This document shows, one piece after another, positions 55,710 to 64,000 of a stretch of 64,000 nucleotides of DNA (position 1 is its first letter; every line of letters begins with the position of its first letter). The translations under genes and the position numbers were made by a program. Source of the stretch: Lysobacterales bacterium (GTDB lineage: Bacteria; Pseudomonadota; Gammaproteobacteria; Xanthomonadales; SZUA-36); assembly GCA_014238945.1 (NCBI GenBank), contig JABAAB010000051.1, forward strand, positions 62,001 through 126,000, read 5' to 3'. Below the pieces are notes generated by a model. It was given only the letters and a program-made list of their open reading frames with translations, searched no databases and was not told the DNA's origin.

Positions 55710-56242
55710 TGTATCCGGACCGGGCGGTTGAACTGGGTGCCGTTGATGACATCCTCAGGCCGAATGCCGATTCCAATCCCCTGTTGGACAGTGGTTTTGT
55801 AACCACCTCTCTGGACGCATTGATCAACTGGGCACGTACCGGATCCATGTGGCCGGTATCCTTTGGGCTGGCCTGTTGTGCCGTCGAGATGATGCAGGCC
55901 GGAGCTGCTCGTTATGACCTTGACCGTTTTGGCGTGATATTTCGGCCCAGTCCAAGACAGTCAGATGTGATGATCGTGGCCGGCACACTGGTTAACAAAA
56001 TGGCTCCTGCGTTGCGCAAGGTTTTTGACCAGATGGCCGAACCGAGGTGGGTAATATCCATGGGTTCATGTGCCAATGGCGGTGGTTACTACCATTACTC
56101 TTATTCAGTTACACGCGGTTGCGACCGGATTGTTCCCGTTGATGTCTATGTGCCCGGTTGTCCTCCTACTGCGGAAGCCCTGATCTACGGCATTTTTCAA
56201 CTGCAGAAAAAAATCCGCAGAACCAACACGATTGCGCGGTGA
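55700..56242 (+). CDS. nuoB: NADH-quinone oxidoreductase subunit B
   Basis: 180 residues from ATG 55700, overlapping nuoA. The N2 cluster cysteines are in [19 protein letters not shown] and VPGCPP. It carries the last Fe-S cluster before quinone in complex I. nuoC starts 5 bp after it. Confidence 0.97.
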   Translation: MGIMYPDRAVELGAVDDILRPNADSNPLLDSGFVTTSLDALINWARTGSMWPVSFGLACCAVEMMQAGAARYDLDRFGVIFRPSPRQSDVMIVAGTLVNKMAPALRKVFDQMAEPRWVISMGSCANGGGYYHYSYSVTRGCDRIVPVDVYVPGCPPTAEALIYGIFQLQKKIRRTNTIAR

Positions 56243-56246
56243 CTTA

Positions 56247-57011
56247 ATGTTGACCGGGTCCAACACGTTGGTAGACAGGCTGATTGAATGTTTTGGCCAA
56301 CGTTATCAGGTTGCAAAGTCGCGAAATGGACAGATCACCCTTCATGTCCCGGTCAGTCAATGGCTGGAAGTGGCATCAACACTCCGTGAGGATGATCGTT
56401 TTGCATTCAGCCAGCTTACCGATCTTTGCGGTGTTGACTATCTTGGTTACGGTGAGCAGGAATGGGAAACAGAAAGCGCCACCCAGGAAGGTTTTAGTCG
56501 CGCCGTTGAAGGACTCGGTCCGGGACGATTTGACTGGCAGAATCGCCCTGCTGACGATCTCACCGAGACCGGTGGTGATAGCGAAAGGTTTTCCGTGGTC
56601 GTACACCTGTTGTCCACGACGCTGAACCAACGTTTGCGAATGAAAACCTTTGCCGAAGATGAAGGCATGCCGATCGTGCCTTCGCTGGTCGATGTGTGGA
56701 ACTCTGCCAACTGGTATGAACGCGAAGCATTTGACCTGTTCGGTATTATTTTTGAAGGTCATCCCGATCTACGGCGTCTTCTGACAGATTATGGCTTCTG
56801 TGGTCATCCTTTCCGCAAGGATTTCCCGTTAATCGGTAATGTCACGGTCCGCTATGATGAGGAAAAAGGCCGGGTGATCTATGAGCCGGTTGAGATTGAG
56901 CCACGTGTACTGGTGCCCCGGGTTATCCGTGATGACTCGCGTTACAAGACAGATGAAATAGACCAGGCCGCTGACCAGGCTGCTGATTCCCTGGCACCTG
57001 GAGCTGAATGA
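56247..57011 (+). CDS. nuoC: NADH-quinone oxidoreductase subunit C
   Basis: 254 residues from ATG 56247. The 30-kDa subunit signature [42 protein letters not shown] is plain in the middle. In E. coli it is fused to NuoD; here it is separate, the general arrangement in most bacteria. The start of nuoD overlaps its stop (ATGA). Confidence 0.96.
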   Translation: MLTGSNTLVDRLIECFGQRYQVAKSRNGQITLHVPVSQWLEVASTLREDDRFAFSQLTDLCGVDYLGYGEQEWETESATQEGFSRAVEGLGPGRFDWQNRPADDLTETGGDSERFSVVVHLLSTTLNQRLRMKTFAEDEGMPIVPSLVDVWNSANWYEREAFDLFGIIFEGHPDLRRLLTDYGFCGHPFRKDFPLIGNVTVRYDEEKGRVIYEPVEIEPRVLVPRVIRDDSRYKTDEIDQAADQAADSLAPGAE

Positions 57012-58267
57012 AAATGGGTGAGATTCGTAATTACACGATGAATTTCGGACCGCAACACCCGGCGGCCCATGGTGTGTTGAGACTGGTGCTGGAACTCGAT
57101 GGTGAAACCATCGTGCGTGCGGACCCACATGTGGGGCTGCTGCATCGGGCAACGGAAAAACTGGCCGAGAGCAAACCCTTCAACCAGTCGATCGGATATA
57201 TGGACCGGCTGGATTACGCATCGATGATGTGCAATGAGCACGCCTATGTGCGGGCCATTGAGCAACTGCTGGGTATTGAACCACCGGTTCGGGCGCAATA
57301 CATCCGTACCATGTTCGATGAGATCACCCGTCTTGGTAATCACTTAATGTGGATCGGGTCCAGCGGACTGGATCTGGGTGCGATGACCGTGTTTCTGTAT
57401 GCATTCCGCGAGCGCGAAATGACCTTCGATATGTACGAGGCGGTATCCGGTGCGCGTATGCACGCGACTTATTATCGTCCCGGAGGTGTTTATAGGGACC
57501 TGCCGGAGAAGATGCCGGAGTACAAACCCTCCCCATGGGTCAAGGACAAGGATCTGAAGCGACGCAATGAGTGGCGCGGGGGCAGCCTGCTGGATTTTAT
57601 TGAGGCATTTGCACGTGATTTCCCCTCCAAGGTTGATGAATACGAAACCCTTTTGACAAATAATCGTATCTGGAAACAGAGAACGGTTGGTATCGGTGTT
57701 GTTTCGCCCGATAGAGCCCAGCAATTGGGTTTCACCGGTGCGATGTTGCGCGGATCCGGGATTGAGTGGGACCTGCGCAAAAAGCAGCCCTACGCGATGT
57801 ACCACGAGATGGATTTTGATATACCCGTGGGTGCCAACGGCGACTGTTATGACCGCTACCTGGTGCGTGTTGAGGAAATGCGTCAATCCGTCAGAATCAT
57901 ACTGCAGTGCGTGGATTGGTTGCGTGCCAACCCAGGACACGTCATGTTGAAAAATTTCAAGGTCATTCCCCCTACACGTGAAGAAATGAAGGATGACATG
58001 GAAGCACTCATCCACCATTTCAAACTGTTCACCGAGGGTTATTCCGTGCCGGAAGGTGAAACTTATGCAGCGGTCGAGGCCCCCAAGGGCGAGTTTGGCT
58101 GTTACCTGGTTTCAGATGGTGCCAACAAACCATTCCGCGCGCACTTCAGGGCGCCGGGTTTTGCCCATCTTTCGTCCATGAATGAGATGGTAGAGGGACA
58201 CATGCTGGCCGATGTGGTAGCCGTTATTGGCAGCCTGGACATCGTTTTCGGAGAGGTGGATCGCTGA
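57008..58267 (+). CDS. nuoD: NADH-quinone oxidoreductase subunit D
   Basis: 419 residues from ATG 57008, overlapping nuoC by 4 bp; an ATG at 57014 is also possible. The 49-kDa signature [22 protein letters not shown] is at the start; [15 protein letters not shown] and [12 protein letters not shown] line the quinone site. It ends DIVFGEVDR as in the family. Its stop overlaps the nuoE start. Confidence 0.97.
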   Translation: MKMGEIRNYTMNFGPQHPAAHGVLRLVLELDGETIVRADPHVGLLHRATEKLAESKPFNQSIGYMDRLDYASMMCNEHAYVRAIEQLLGIEPPVRAQYIRTMFDEITRLGNHLMWIGSSGLDLGAMTVFLYAFREREMTFDMYEAVSGARMHATYYRPGGVYRDLPEKMPEYKPSPWVKDKDLKRRNEWRGGSLLDFIEAFARDFPSKVDEYETLLTNNRIWKQRTVGIGVVSPDRAQQLGFTGAMLRGSGIEWDLRKKQPYAMYHEMDFDIPVGANGDCYDRYLVRVEEMRQSVRIILQCVDWLRANPGHVMLKNFKVIPPTREEMKDDMEALIHHFKLFTEGYSVPEGETYAAVEAPKGEFGCYLVSDGANKPFRAHFRAPGFAHLSSMNEMVEGHMLADVVAVIGSLDIVFGEVDR

Positions 58268-58782
58268 TGGGCCATAAAGCCGACTTTGTTGCGGGCAAAA
58301 AAGCACTGCTGCATACCGAAACCTGCGCCAGTATTGATCATTGGATGGCAAAATTTCCACCACAGCACAGGCGTTCTGCAATCATCCAGGCATTGATGGC
58401 GGCACAGGATCAAAATGGTGGCTGGTTGAGTCCGGACCTGATCAATGCGGTGGCCAACTACATGGATTTGCCTCCGGTTTGGGCCAATGAAGTGGTCAGT
58501 TTTTATTCCATGTTCGATACCCGTCCGGTGGGCAGACACAAGGTCAACATCTGTACCAATATTTCCTGCTGGCTCAATGGTGCAGATGCTATTGTCAGCC
58601 AGGTGGAGAGCAAACTGGGCATCCGCATGGGTGAGACCACAGCCGACGAACGAATTACTTTGGTGGTCGAAGAGGAGTGCCTGGCCGCGTGCTGTGGAGC
58701 ACCGATGATGACCGTCGATGGTCATTATCATGAAAATCTCGATCAGAACAAGATCGATACGATATTGGACGGGCTCGAATAG
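58267..58782 (+). CDS. nuoE: NADH-quinone oxidoreductase subunit E
   Basis: 171 residues. The thioredoxin-like 2Fe-2S cluster N1a ligands are in NICTNISCWL and ECLAACCGAP. Part of the NADH-oxidising module with NuoF and NuoG. Followed by nuoF after 65 bp, a slightly large gap in this tight operon. Confidence 0.96.
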   Translation: MGHKADFVAGKKALLHTETCASIDHWMAKFPPQHRRSAIIQALMAAQDQNGGWLSPDLINAVANYMDLPPVWANEVVSFYSMFDTRPVGRHKVNICTNISCWLNGADAIVSQVESKLGIRMGETTADERITLVVEEECLAACCGAPMMTVDGHYHENLDQNKIDTILDGLE

Positions 58783-58847
58783 AATGAATATACGACCAGG
58801 CCCGATAACAGTTACCAGGAATCCAGGCCGGATTCAGGCAGGTCGAT

Positions 58848-60143
58848 ATGTCTGATCACTCGGTAGTATTTGCAACGATGGAGTTTGAACAACCCTGGAG
58901 CATGGACAGCTATGTTTCCATCGGTGGCTACTCTGCATGGCGCAAAATTGTCGAAGAGAAAACCGATCCGGCGGAGATCATTGATATTGTCAAATCTTCG
59001 GCCTTGCGTGGACGCGGTGGTGCGGGTTTCCCCACTGGGCTCAAGTGGAGCTTTATGCCACGTTCGGCCCCGGTTCAGAAATACCTGTTGTGTAATTCAG
59101 ATGAATCTGAGCCCGGCACCTGCCACGACCGGGATATTCTGAGATTCAACCCCCACGCCGTCATTGAGGGCATGGCCATTGCGGCTTATTCCATGGGTTC
59201 CACGGTGGCTTATAACTATATTCGCGGTGAATTCCACCACGAACCATTCGAGCGATTTGAGAGCGCATTAAAACAGGCCTATGCGGCCGGTCTGCTGGGT
59301 ACAAATGTTCTTGATTGCGGTGTGGACATGGACATACACGCTGTACTGGGCGCCGGTGCTTATATTTGCGGTGAAGAAACCGCTTTGATGGAATCACTGG
59401 AAGGTAAAAAAGGTCAGCCGCGGTTCAAACCGCCATTCCCGGCCAATTTTGGTTTATATGGCAAGCCCACTACGATAAATAACACCGAAACACTGGCCTC
59501 CGTGCCACATATTATGCGCAATGGGGCATCGTGGTTCCTGGACATTGGCAAACCGAACAATGGCGGTCCCAAGGTGTTTTCGGTTTCCGGTCATGTAAGT
59601 AATCCGGGAAACTTTGAAATTCCACTGGGAACACGGTTCAGCGACCTGCTGGAAATGGCTGGTGGTATGCGTGATGGTAATCAACTCAAGGCGGTGATAC
59701 CCGGTGGGTCCTCCATGCCGGTGCTGCCCGCAGAGGTAATGATGGAAATGACCATGGACTACGATGCACTGGGTAAAGCCGGATCCGGTCTCGGTTCTGG
59801 TGCGGTGATCGTCATGGATGAAAAAACCTGCATGGTCAGGGCCTGCACGCGAATTGCCAGGTTTTACCATATGGAATCCTGTGGTCAATGCACACCCTGC
59901 CGGGAGGGTACCGGCTGGATGCATCGCGTGCTGCAACGCATTGTCGATGGCAAGGGTCAAATCGAAGACCTGGAACTTTTGCGCTCGGCCGCAGGGCAAA
60001 TCGAAGGTCATACCATTTGTGCATTTGGGGAGGCTGCAGCCTGGCCCGTACAGGGAATGTTGCGGCATTTCTGGCACGAATTTGAATACTATGTCGAGCA
60101 CGGAAGGTCCATTACGCAAGCACAGCGGGGGAAAGCTGCATGA
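58848..60143 (+). CDS. nuoF: NADH-quinone oxidoreductase subunit F
   Basis: 431 residues. RGRGGAGFPTGLKW binds NADH, GAGAYICGEETALMESLEG binds FMN, and ESCGQCTPCREG plus HTICAFGEA hold cluster N3. It takes electrons from NADH. The start is ATG 58848, and nuoG begins at an overlapping ATGA. Confidence 0.97.
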   Translation: MSDHSVVFATMEFEQPWSMDSYVSIGGYSAWRKIVEEKTDPAEIIDIVKSSALRGRGGAGFPTGLKWSFMPRSAPVQKYLLCNSDESEPGTCHDRDILRFNPHAVIEGMAIAAYSMGSTVAYNYIRGEFHHEPFERFESALKQAYAAGLLGTNVLDCGVDMDIHAVLGAGAYICGEETALMESLEGKKGQPRFKPPFPANFGLYGKPTTINNTETLASVPHIMRNGASWFLDIGKPNNGGPKVFSVSGHVSNPGNFEIPLGTRFSDLLEMAGGMRDGNQLKAVIPGGSSMPVLPAEVMMEMTMDYDALGKAGSGLGSGAVIVMDEKTCMVRACTRIARFYHMESCGQCTPCREGTGWMHRVLQRIVDGKGQIEDLELLRSAAGQIEGHTICAFGEAAAWPVQGMLRHFWHEFEYYVEHGRSITQAQRGKAA

Positions 60144-62551
60144 GCACGCAGCCAGACAAAACCGTACAGCCCGCGCCGGTAGAAACCGTCAATATTGAAG
60201 TGGACGGAATCGCCATGAACGTGCCAAAGAATTCCATGATCATTGAGGCCACCGACAAATCCGGTATCAGTATTCCCCGGTTCTGTTATCACTCCAAGTT
60301 GAGTATTGCGGCCAATTGCCGTATGTGCCTGGTCGATGTTGAAAAAGCACCCAAGCCGATGCCGGCCTGCGCGACACCGGTTATGGACGGCATGAAGGTC
60401 TATACGCAGTCGCGCCGCGCCCTGGATGCGCAGCATGGTGTGATGGAGTTTTTACTGATCAACCATCCCCTGGATTGCCCCATTTGCGACCAGGGTGGTG
60501 AATGCGAACTGCAGGACATGGCGGTGGGTTACGGCCGCTCGGTCTCACGTTTCAGTGAGCGCAAGAGGGTGGTTGCTGACCATGATATCGGCCCCCTGGT
60601 ACAAACAGACATGACACGCTGTATCCAGTGCACCCGTTGTGTGCGATTCCTGGACGAAATTGCAGGCACCAATGAACTGGGGATGTTTGGCAGAGGAGAT
60701 CGGGCCACTATCGGCACTTGTCTGGAACAGGGCATTGATTCCGAATTGTCGGGTAATGTCATTGATCTTTGCCCCGTGGGCGCATTGACCAACAAGCCAT
60801 TCCGTTTTTCGGCCCGTGCATGGGAACTGACGGCTCGGCCATCATTGGGAGTTCACGATGGTGTGGGCTCCGCGCTTTGGTATCACACCCGTCGTGGTCG
60901 CATCATGCGTGCGGTACCCAGGGAAAATGAATCCACCAATGAAACCTGGCTCTCCGATCGTGACCGATATTCACATTTCGGTCTGAATCACAACGACCGT
61001 GTTTTGGAGCCGATGCTCAAGGTTGACGGCGAGTGGCAGAATGTCTCCTGGGACGAGGGTGTCCAGGCGGCAGCCGATGCCCTGCGCGGTACTGTAGCGG
61101 AACATGGTTCCGGGCAGTTGGGTGTACTGATGACACCCGCTGCATCGACGGAGGAGTATTACCTGGCGCAACGCATGACACGTGGGCTCGATTGTCCGAA
61201 CATTGATCACCGTCTCAGGCAACAGGATTTCAGCGATGACGGTACGCAATCCGCATCAATGGGTTTCCAGGGATCAATGGATGCCATTGACCAGGCTGAT
61301 GTGGTGTTGCTGATCGGCAGTAATATCCGCGAGGAAGCACCCATATTGGGCCAGCGTGTACGCAAGGCCTGGCGCGCAGGCGCGAGCGTAGCGGCATTGA
61401 ATCCTGTTGACTGGAATTTTCACTTTGACCTTAAATACCGGAATATTTCAGCACCACAAAATATGGTTTCGGAACTGGCCCTGATTGCCGCTGCGGTTGC
61501 AACAGCCAGTGGACAGAATTTACCTGCTGAATTACGTGTTGCCGGTGCTGAGAAAGTTCCCGACAGCGGCCACCAGTCACTGGCGTCTCTGCTCATTTCC
61601 GAAGGCAACAAGATGTTGATTCTGGGGCAGGTCTCACTGGCACACCATCAGTCGGCCTGGTTGCGCCAACTTTCAAGTTGGATAGCAGGGGTAACCGGGT
61701 CGGAGCTCAACATCGTTGCTCCTGGTGGAAATGCGGTGGGCGCAGCGAAAGCGGGGGCCATACCGGTTCATGGGGCCGGTGGTTCTGAAGTGGATCGCGG
61801 TCTCGATTGCCGGAGCATGCTGAACAATCCGTTAAAGGGATACCTGCTGTGGGATTTTGAGCCGGATCACGATACCTCGAATCCGGCCCTGAGCATGGCC
61901 TCCCTGGGTGCGGCTGGAACGGTCGTGGCCGTAGCGTCCTTTGCCGGTGAGAGCCTCAGAGCCTGTGCAGATGTCATTCTGCCGCTGGCGCCTGCGGCGG
62001 AATCACAAGGCCTGTACTACACACTCGATGGTCAGTCATTCATGGTTGAGCCTGCTGGCAGAGTTGCGGGCCAGGCCAGGCCGGGATGGAAAATCCTGCG
62101 TCGACTTGGGGCCCATTTGGAACTTGATGGATTTGATCAGGTTGATCTTGCATCCATTCGTCGGGAAATGCTGGATGATATCGGTGATGCTGAGAATGGA
62201 AGTACAGCGGCTGAATTGGCGCAATTGGACGAACCGGTACAGGAATCCGGACTGCACCGTATCGGCGATGTGGCTATGTACGGTGTTGATGCGCTTTGCC
62301 GGCGTTCAGAATTTCTGCAAAGCACGGTCCAGGCCCAAAATGATTTTGTTGGACTGAATCCGGAAGATGCCGCCAGTCTCGGTTTGGTTGATGGCCAGGA
62401 TGCACGTCTGCGCCAGGCCGACACACAGATTACCCTGACTGTCCGGGTCCGGAACGAATTGCCTGTCGGTGGTGTATGGCTCAAGAGTGCCACCGCAATC
62501 AGCGGACTCATGGGTGATAGTTTTGCGGCCATCAGCGTGGAGGCGGTGTGA
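60140..62551 (+). CDS. nuoG: NADH-quinone oxidoreductase subunit G
   Basis: 803 residues. Cluster ligands: 2Fe-2S at [19 protein letters not shown] and PACATPV; the His-ligated cluster at [18 protein letters not shown]; a 4Fe-4S set at [10 protein letters not shown] and IDLCPVGAL. The large molybdopterin oxidoreductase-like C-terminal part follows without cofactor residues, as usual. Overlaps nuoF by 4 bp and shares one base with nuoH. Confidence 0.96.
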   Translation: MSTQPDKTVQPAPVETVNIEVDGIAMNVPKNSMIIEATDKSGISIPRFCYHSKLSIAANCRMCLVDVEKAPKPMPACATPVMDGMKVYTQSRRALDAQHGVMEFLLINHPLDCPICDQGGECELQDMAVGYGRSVSRFSERKRVVADHDIGPLVQTDMTRCIQCTRCVRFLDEIAGTNELGMFGRGDRATIGTCLEQGIDSELSGNVIDLCPVGALTNKPFRFSARAWELTARPSLGVHDGVGSALWYHTRRGRIMRAVPRENESTNETWLSDRDRYSHFGLNHNDRVLEPMLKVDGEWQNVSWDEGVQAAADALRGTVAEHGSGQLGVLMTPAASTEEYYLAQRMTRGLDCPNIDHRLRQQDFSDDGTQSASMGFQGSMDAIDQADVVLLIGSNIREEAPILGQRVRKAWRAGASVAALNPVDWNFHFDLKYRNISAPQNMVSELALIAAAVATASGQNLPAELRVAGAEKVPDSGHQSLASLLISEGNKMLILGQVSLAHHQSAWLRQLSSWIAGVTGSELNIVAPGGNAVGAAKAGAIPVHGAGGSEVDRGLDCRSMLNNPLKGYLLWDFEPDHDTSNPALSMASLGAAGTVVAVASFAGESLRACADVILPLAPAAESQGLYYTLDGQSFMVEPAGRVAGQARPGWKILRRLGAHLELDGFDQVDLASIRREMLDDIGDAENGSTAAELAQLDEPVQESGLHRIGDVAMYGVDALCRRSEFLQSTVQAQNDFVGLNPEDAASLGLVDGQDARLRQADTQITLTVRVRNELPVGGVWLKSATAISGLMGDSFAAISVEAV

Positions 62552-63576
62552 TGCTGGATATGCTGTTTTACCTGCTGTGGACAATTGCAAAAATCCTGAT
62601 GATCACGGTTCCATTGATCATTACCGTGGCGTTTTACACCTACTTTGAACGCAAGGTTATTGGATCCATGCAAATCAGGGTTGGCCCAAGTCGTGTCGGT
62701 CCACTGGGTCTGTTACAGCCGTTTGCAGATGTATTCAAACTGCTATTGAAGGAAATTATCCTGCCGGCAAACGCCAATCGGTTCCTGTTTGTGCTGGCAC
62801 CGGTAATCGCTCTGGCACCTGCATTTGCAGCCTGGGCTGTTATCCCGTTTAGTGATTTACTGGTACTGGCTGATATTGATGCGGGCCTGATCTATGTGTT
62901 GGCACTTACATCCCTGAGTGTTTATGGTGTGATCATTGCCGGATGGGCGTCCAATTCCAAGTATGCCTTCCTGGGCGCCATGCGCTCCGCGGCACAGACG
63001 GTTTCCTACGAAATTTCAATGGGTTTTGCACTGGTAGGCGTTTTGATCCTAGGTGGCACACTGAATCTTCGTGAAATTGTACTGGCTCAGCAGGGTGGCA
63101 TTTTTGACTGGTTCTGGCTACCGCTGTTACCACTGTTTGTCATTTACATGATTTCCGGGCTGGCCGAGACCAACCGGGCACCATTTGATGTTGCAGAAGG
63201 TGAGTCGGAAATTGTTGCAGGTTTCCACGTAGAATACTCCGGAGCCGCTTTTGCGGTTTTTTTCCTCGCTGAATATGCCAACATGATACTGATTTCCAGC
63301 CTGACGGCAGTCCTTTTTGCCGGTGGCTGGTTATCGCCTTTCGAGGGTGTTCCAGTGTTGGGTGAAACACTGCTGGGTGAGGGAAGCATTTTCTGGTTCC
63401 TCGCCAAGACCGCGGTTTTTATGTTCATGTTCCTGTGGTACCGGGCGACATTTCCACGTTACCGCTATGACCAGATCATGCGTCTGGGCTGGAAAGTACT
63501 GATTCCCATTACGCTGGTCTGGGTGATGGTGGCCGCACTGATGGCGGTGCTCGGATTGGTGGTCAAGGGAAGCTGA
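62551..63576 (+). CDS. nuoH: NADH-quinone oxidoreductase subunit H
   Basis: 341 residues from ATG 62551, sharing one base with the nuoG stop; a GTG three bases earlier is possible. Eight or nine membrane segments, with the family signatures [20 protein letters not shown] and [27 protein letters not shown], which line the quinone channel. The stop is in TGATG with nuoI. Confidence 0.97.
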   Translation: MLDMLFYLLWTIAKILMITVPLIITVAFYTYFERKVIGSMQIRVGPSRVGPLGLLQPFADVFKLLLKEIILPANANRFLFVLAPVIALAPAFAAWAVIPFSDLLVLADIDAGLIYVLALTSLSVYGVIIAGWASNSKYAFLGAMRSAAQTVSYEISMGFALVGVLILGGTLNLREIVLAQQGGIFDWFWLPLLPLFVIYMISGLAETNRAPFDVAEGESEIVAGFHVEYSGAAFAVFFLAEYANMILISSLTAVLFAGGWLSPFEGVPVLGETLLGEGSIFWFLAKTAVFMFMFLWYRATFPRYRYDQIMRLGWKVLIPITLVWVMVAALMAVLGLVVKGS

Positions 63577-64000
63577 TGATGAAACGTGTCATTGAATATT
63601 TTCGCAGCCTGTTATTGATTGAATTGATGCGTGGTCTTGGTGTGACCATACGGTATTTTTTCCGCCCGGGATTCACCATCAATTACCCCGAGGAAAAAAC
63701 ACCCAAGTCCAATCGTTTCAGGGGGTTGCATGCATTGCGTCGTTACCCCAACGGAGAGGAGCGCTGCATCGCCTGCAAACTGTGCGAAGCGGTTTGTCCG
63801 GCCCTGGCAATTACCATTGAAGCCTGTCAGCGTGAAGATGGCAGCAGACGCACTACACGTTATGACATTGATCTGTTCAAGTGTATTTACTGCGGCTTCT
63901 GTGAGGAATCATGCCCGGTTGATTCGATCGTCGAAACCGGGTTTCTGGAATATCATTTTGAGAATCGTGAAGAAGCCATCATGAGCAAATCACAATTGCT
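63576..64000 (+). CDS. nuoI: NADH-quinone oxidoreductase subunit I (3' end cut by window edge)
   Basis: About 141 codons to the right edge; intact NuoI is about 160-180 residues. Two 4Fe-4S ferredoxin motifs are present: [12 protein letters not shown] and [12 protein letters not shown]. It connects NuoG with NuoB. The start ATG at 63576 overlaps the nuoH stop; a second ATG follows directly at 63579, and AAGGGA upstream fits either. The remaining nuo genes (J to N) should follow. Confidence 0.95.
   Translation, partial: MMKRVIEYFRSLLLIELMRGLGVTIRYFFRPGFTINYPEEKTPKSNRFRGLHALRRYPNGEERCIACKLCEAVCPALAITIEACQREDGSRRTTRYDIDLFKCIYCGFCEESCPVDSIVETGFLEYHFENREEAIMSKSQL

Noticed and set aside
57344..58018. 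Minus-strand 224-codon frame in nuoD
   Set aside because: Shadow of a strongly conserved gene.
1..64000. CRISPR arrays, IS elements, rRNA genes and intact prophage
   Set aside because: Looked for; none seen. Only the short polymerase-like remnant at 10524-10955 suggests past mobile DNA.

Overview
The window looks like a piece of chromosome from a gammaproteobacterium of moderate GC content that I cannot place below class. Supporting this are the gene neighbourhoods pcnB-folK, leuS-lptE-holA-nadD-rsfS-rlmH-maf-rng-yhdP-tldD, darP-pmbA and tpiA-secG-tRNA-Leu(GAG)-nuoA, together with genes for LPS assembly (lptE) and YhdP. No IS element, CRISPR array or intact prophage was seen. Two tRNA genes were found: Glu(CTC) on the minus strand and Leu(GAG) on the plus strand.

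Layout. (1) 1-7.2 kb: a catabolic block read leftward, with a fused 2-oxoacid dehydrogenase E1, its E2 and paaZ (cut by the left edge). Divergent from it are an Lrp/AsnC regulator and an MFS transporter, suggesting an amino-acid-controlled route from an arylpyruvate or branched 2-oxoacid to acyl-CoA, feeding aerobic phenylacetyl-CoA degradation. (2) 7.2-11.1 kb: an unusual 611-residue cysteine-desulfurase-like protein, an SRPBCC-ArsR pair with a clear promoter and operator, then a decayed phage-like DNA polymerase fragment beside tRNA-Glu. (3) 11.2-31.3 kb: dense housekeeping genes. pcnB appears to lack an AUG, GUG or UUG start. folK and pgi flank a gap where panBC(D) often lies in relatives; that gap holds a candidate small RNA. 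Then come leuS to tldD, darP, pmbA and a small membrane-anchored metalloprotease.

(4) 31.5-48.4 kb: an accessory region rich in broken genes: a CHASE-PAS histidine kinase with a 2-nt frameshift, an ABC permease with an internal deletion, a TPR-Fic protein with a 1-nt frameshift, a shattered secreted protein and a GFA-family gene with an in-frame TGA. Intact genes among them include an OmpA-like protein with three C-terminal cadherin-like repeats, an MFS transporter, a 2-hydroxyacid oxidase, a DsbA-like protein, two small membrane proteins and a secreted protein with a C-terminal repeat. (5) 48.4-53.7 kb: thioesterase, acetyl-CoA hydrolase family, glycosyltransferase, an alanine-rich lipoprotein, an SDR oxidoreductase and an NnrU-like protein. 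(6) 53.9-64 kb: tpiA, secG, tRNA-Leu and nuoA to nuoI, the last cut by the right edge. Complex I has separate NuoC and NuoD.

The calls rest on reading motifs and gene order; no database search was run. The frameshifts could be true decay or assembly errors.
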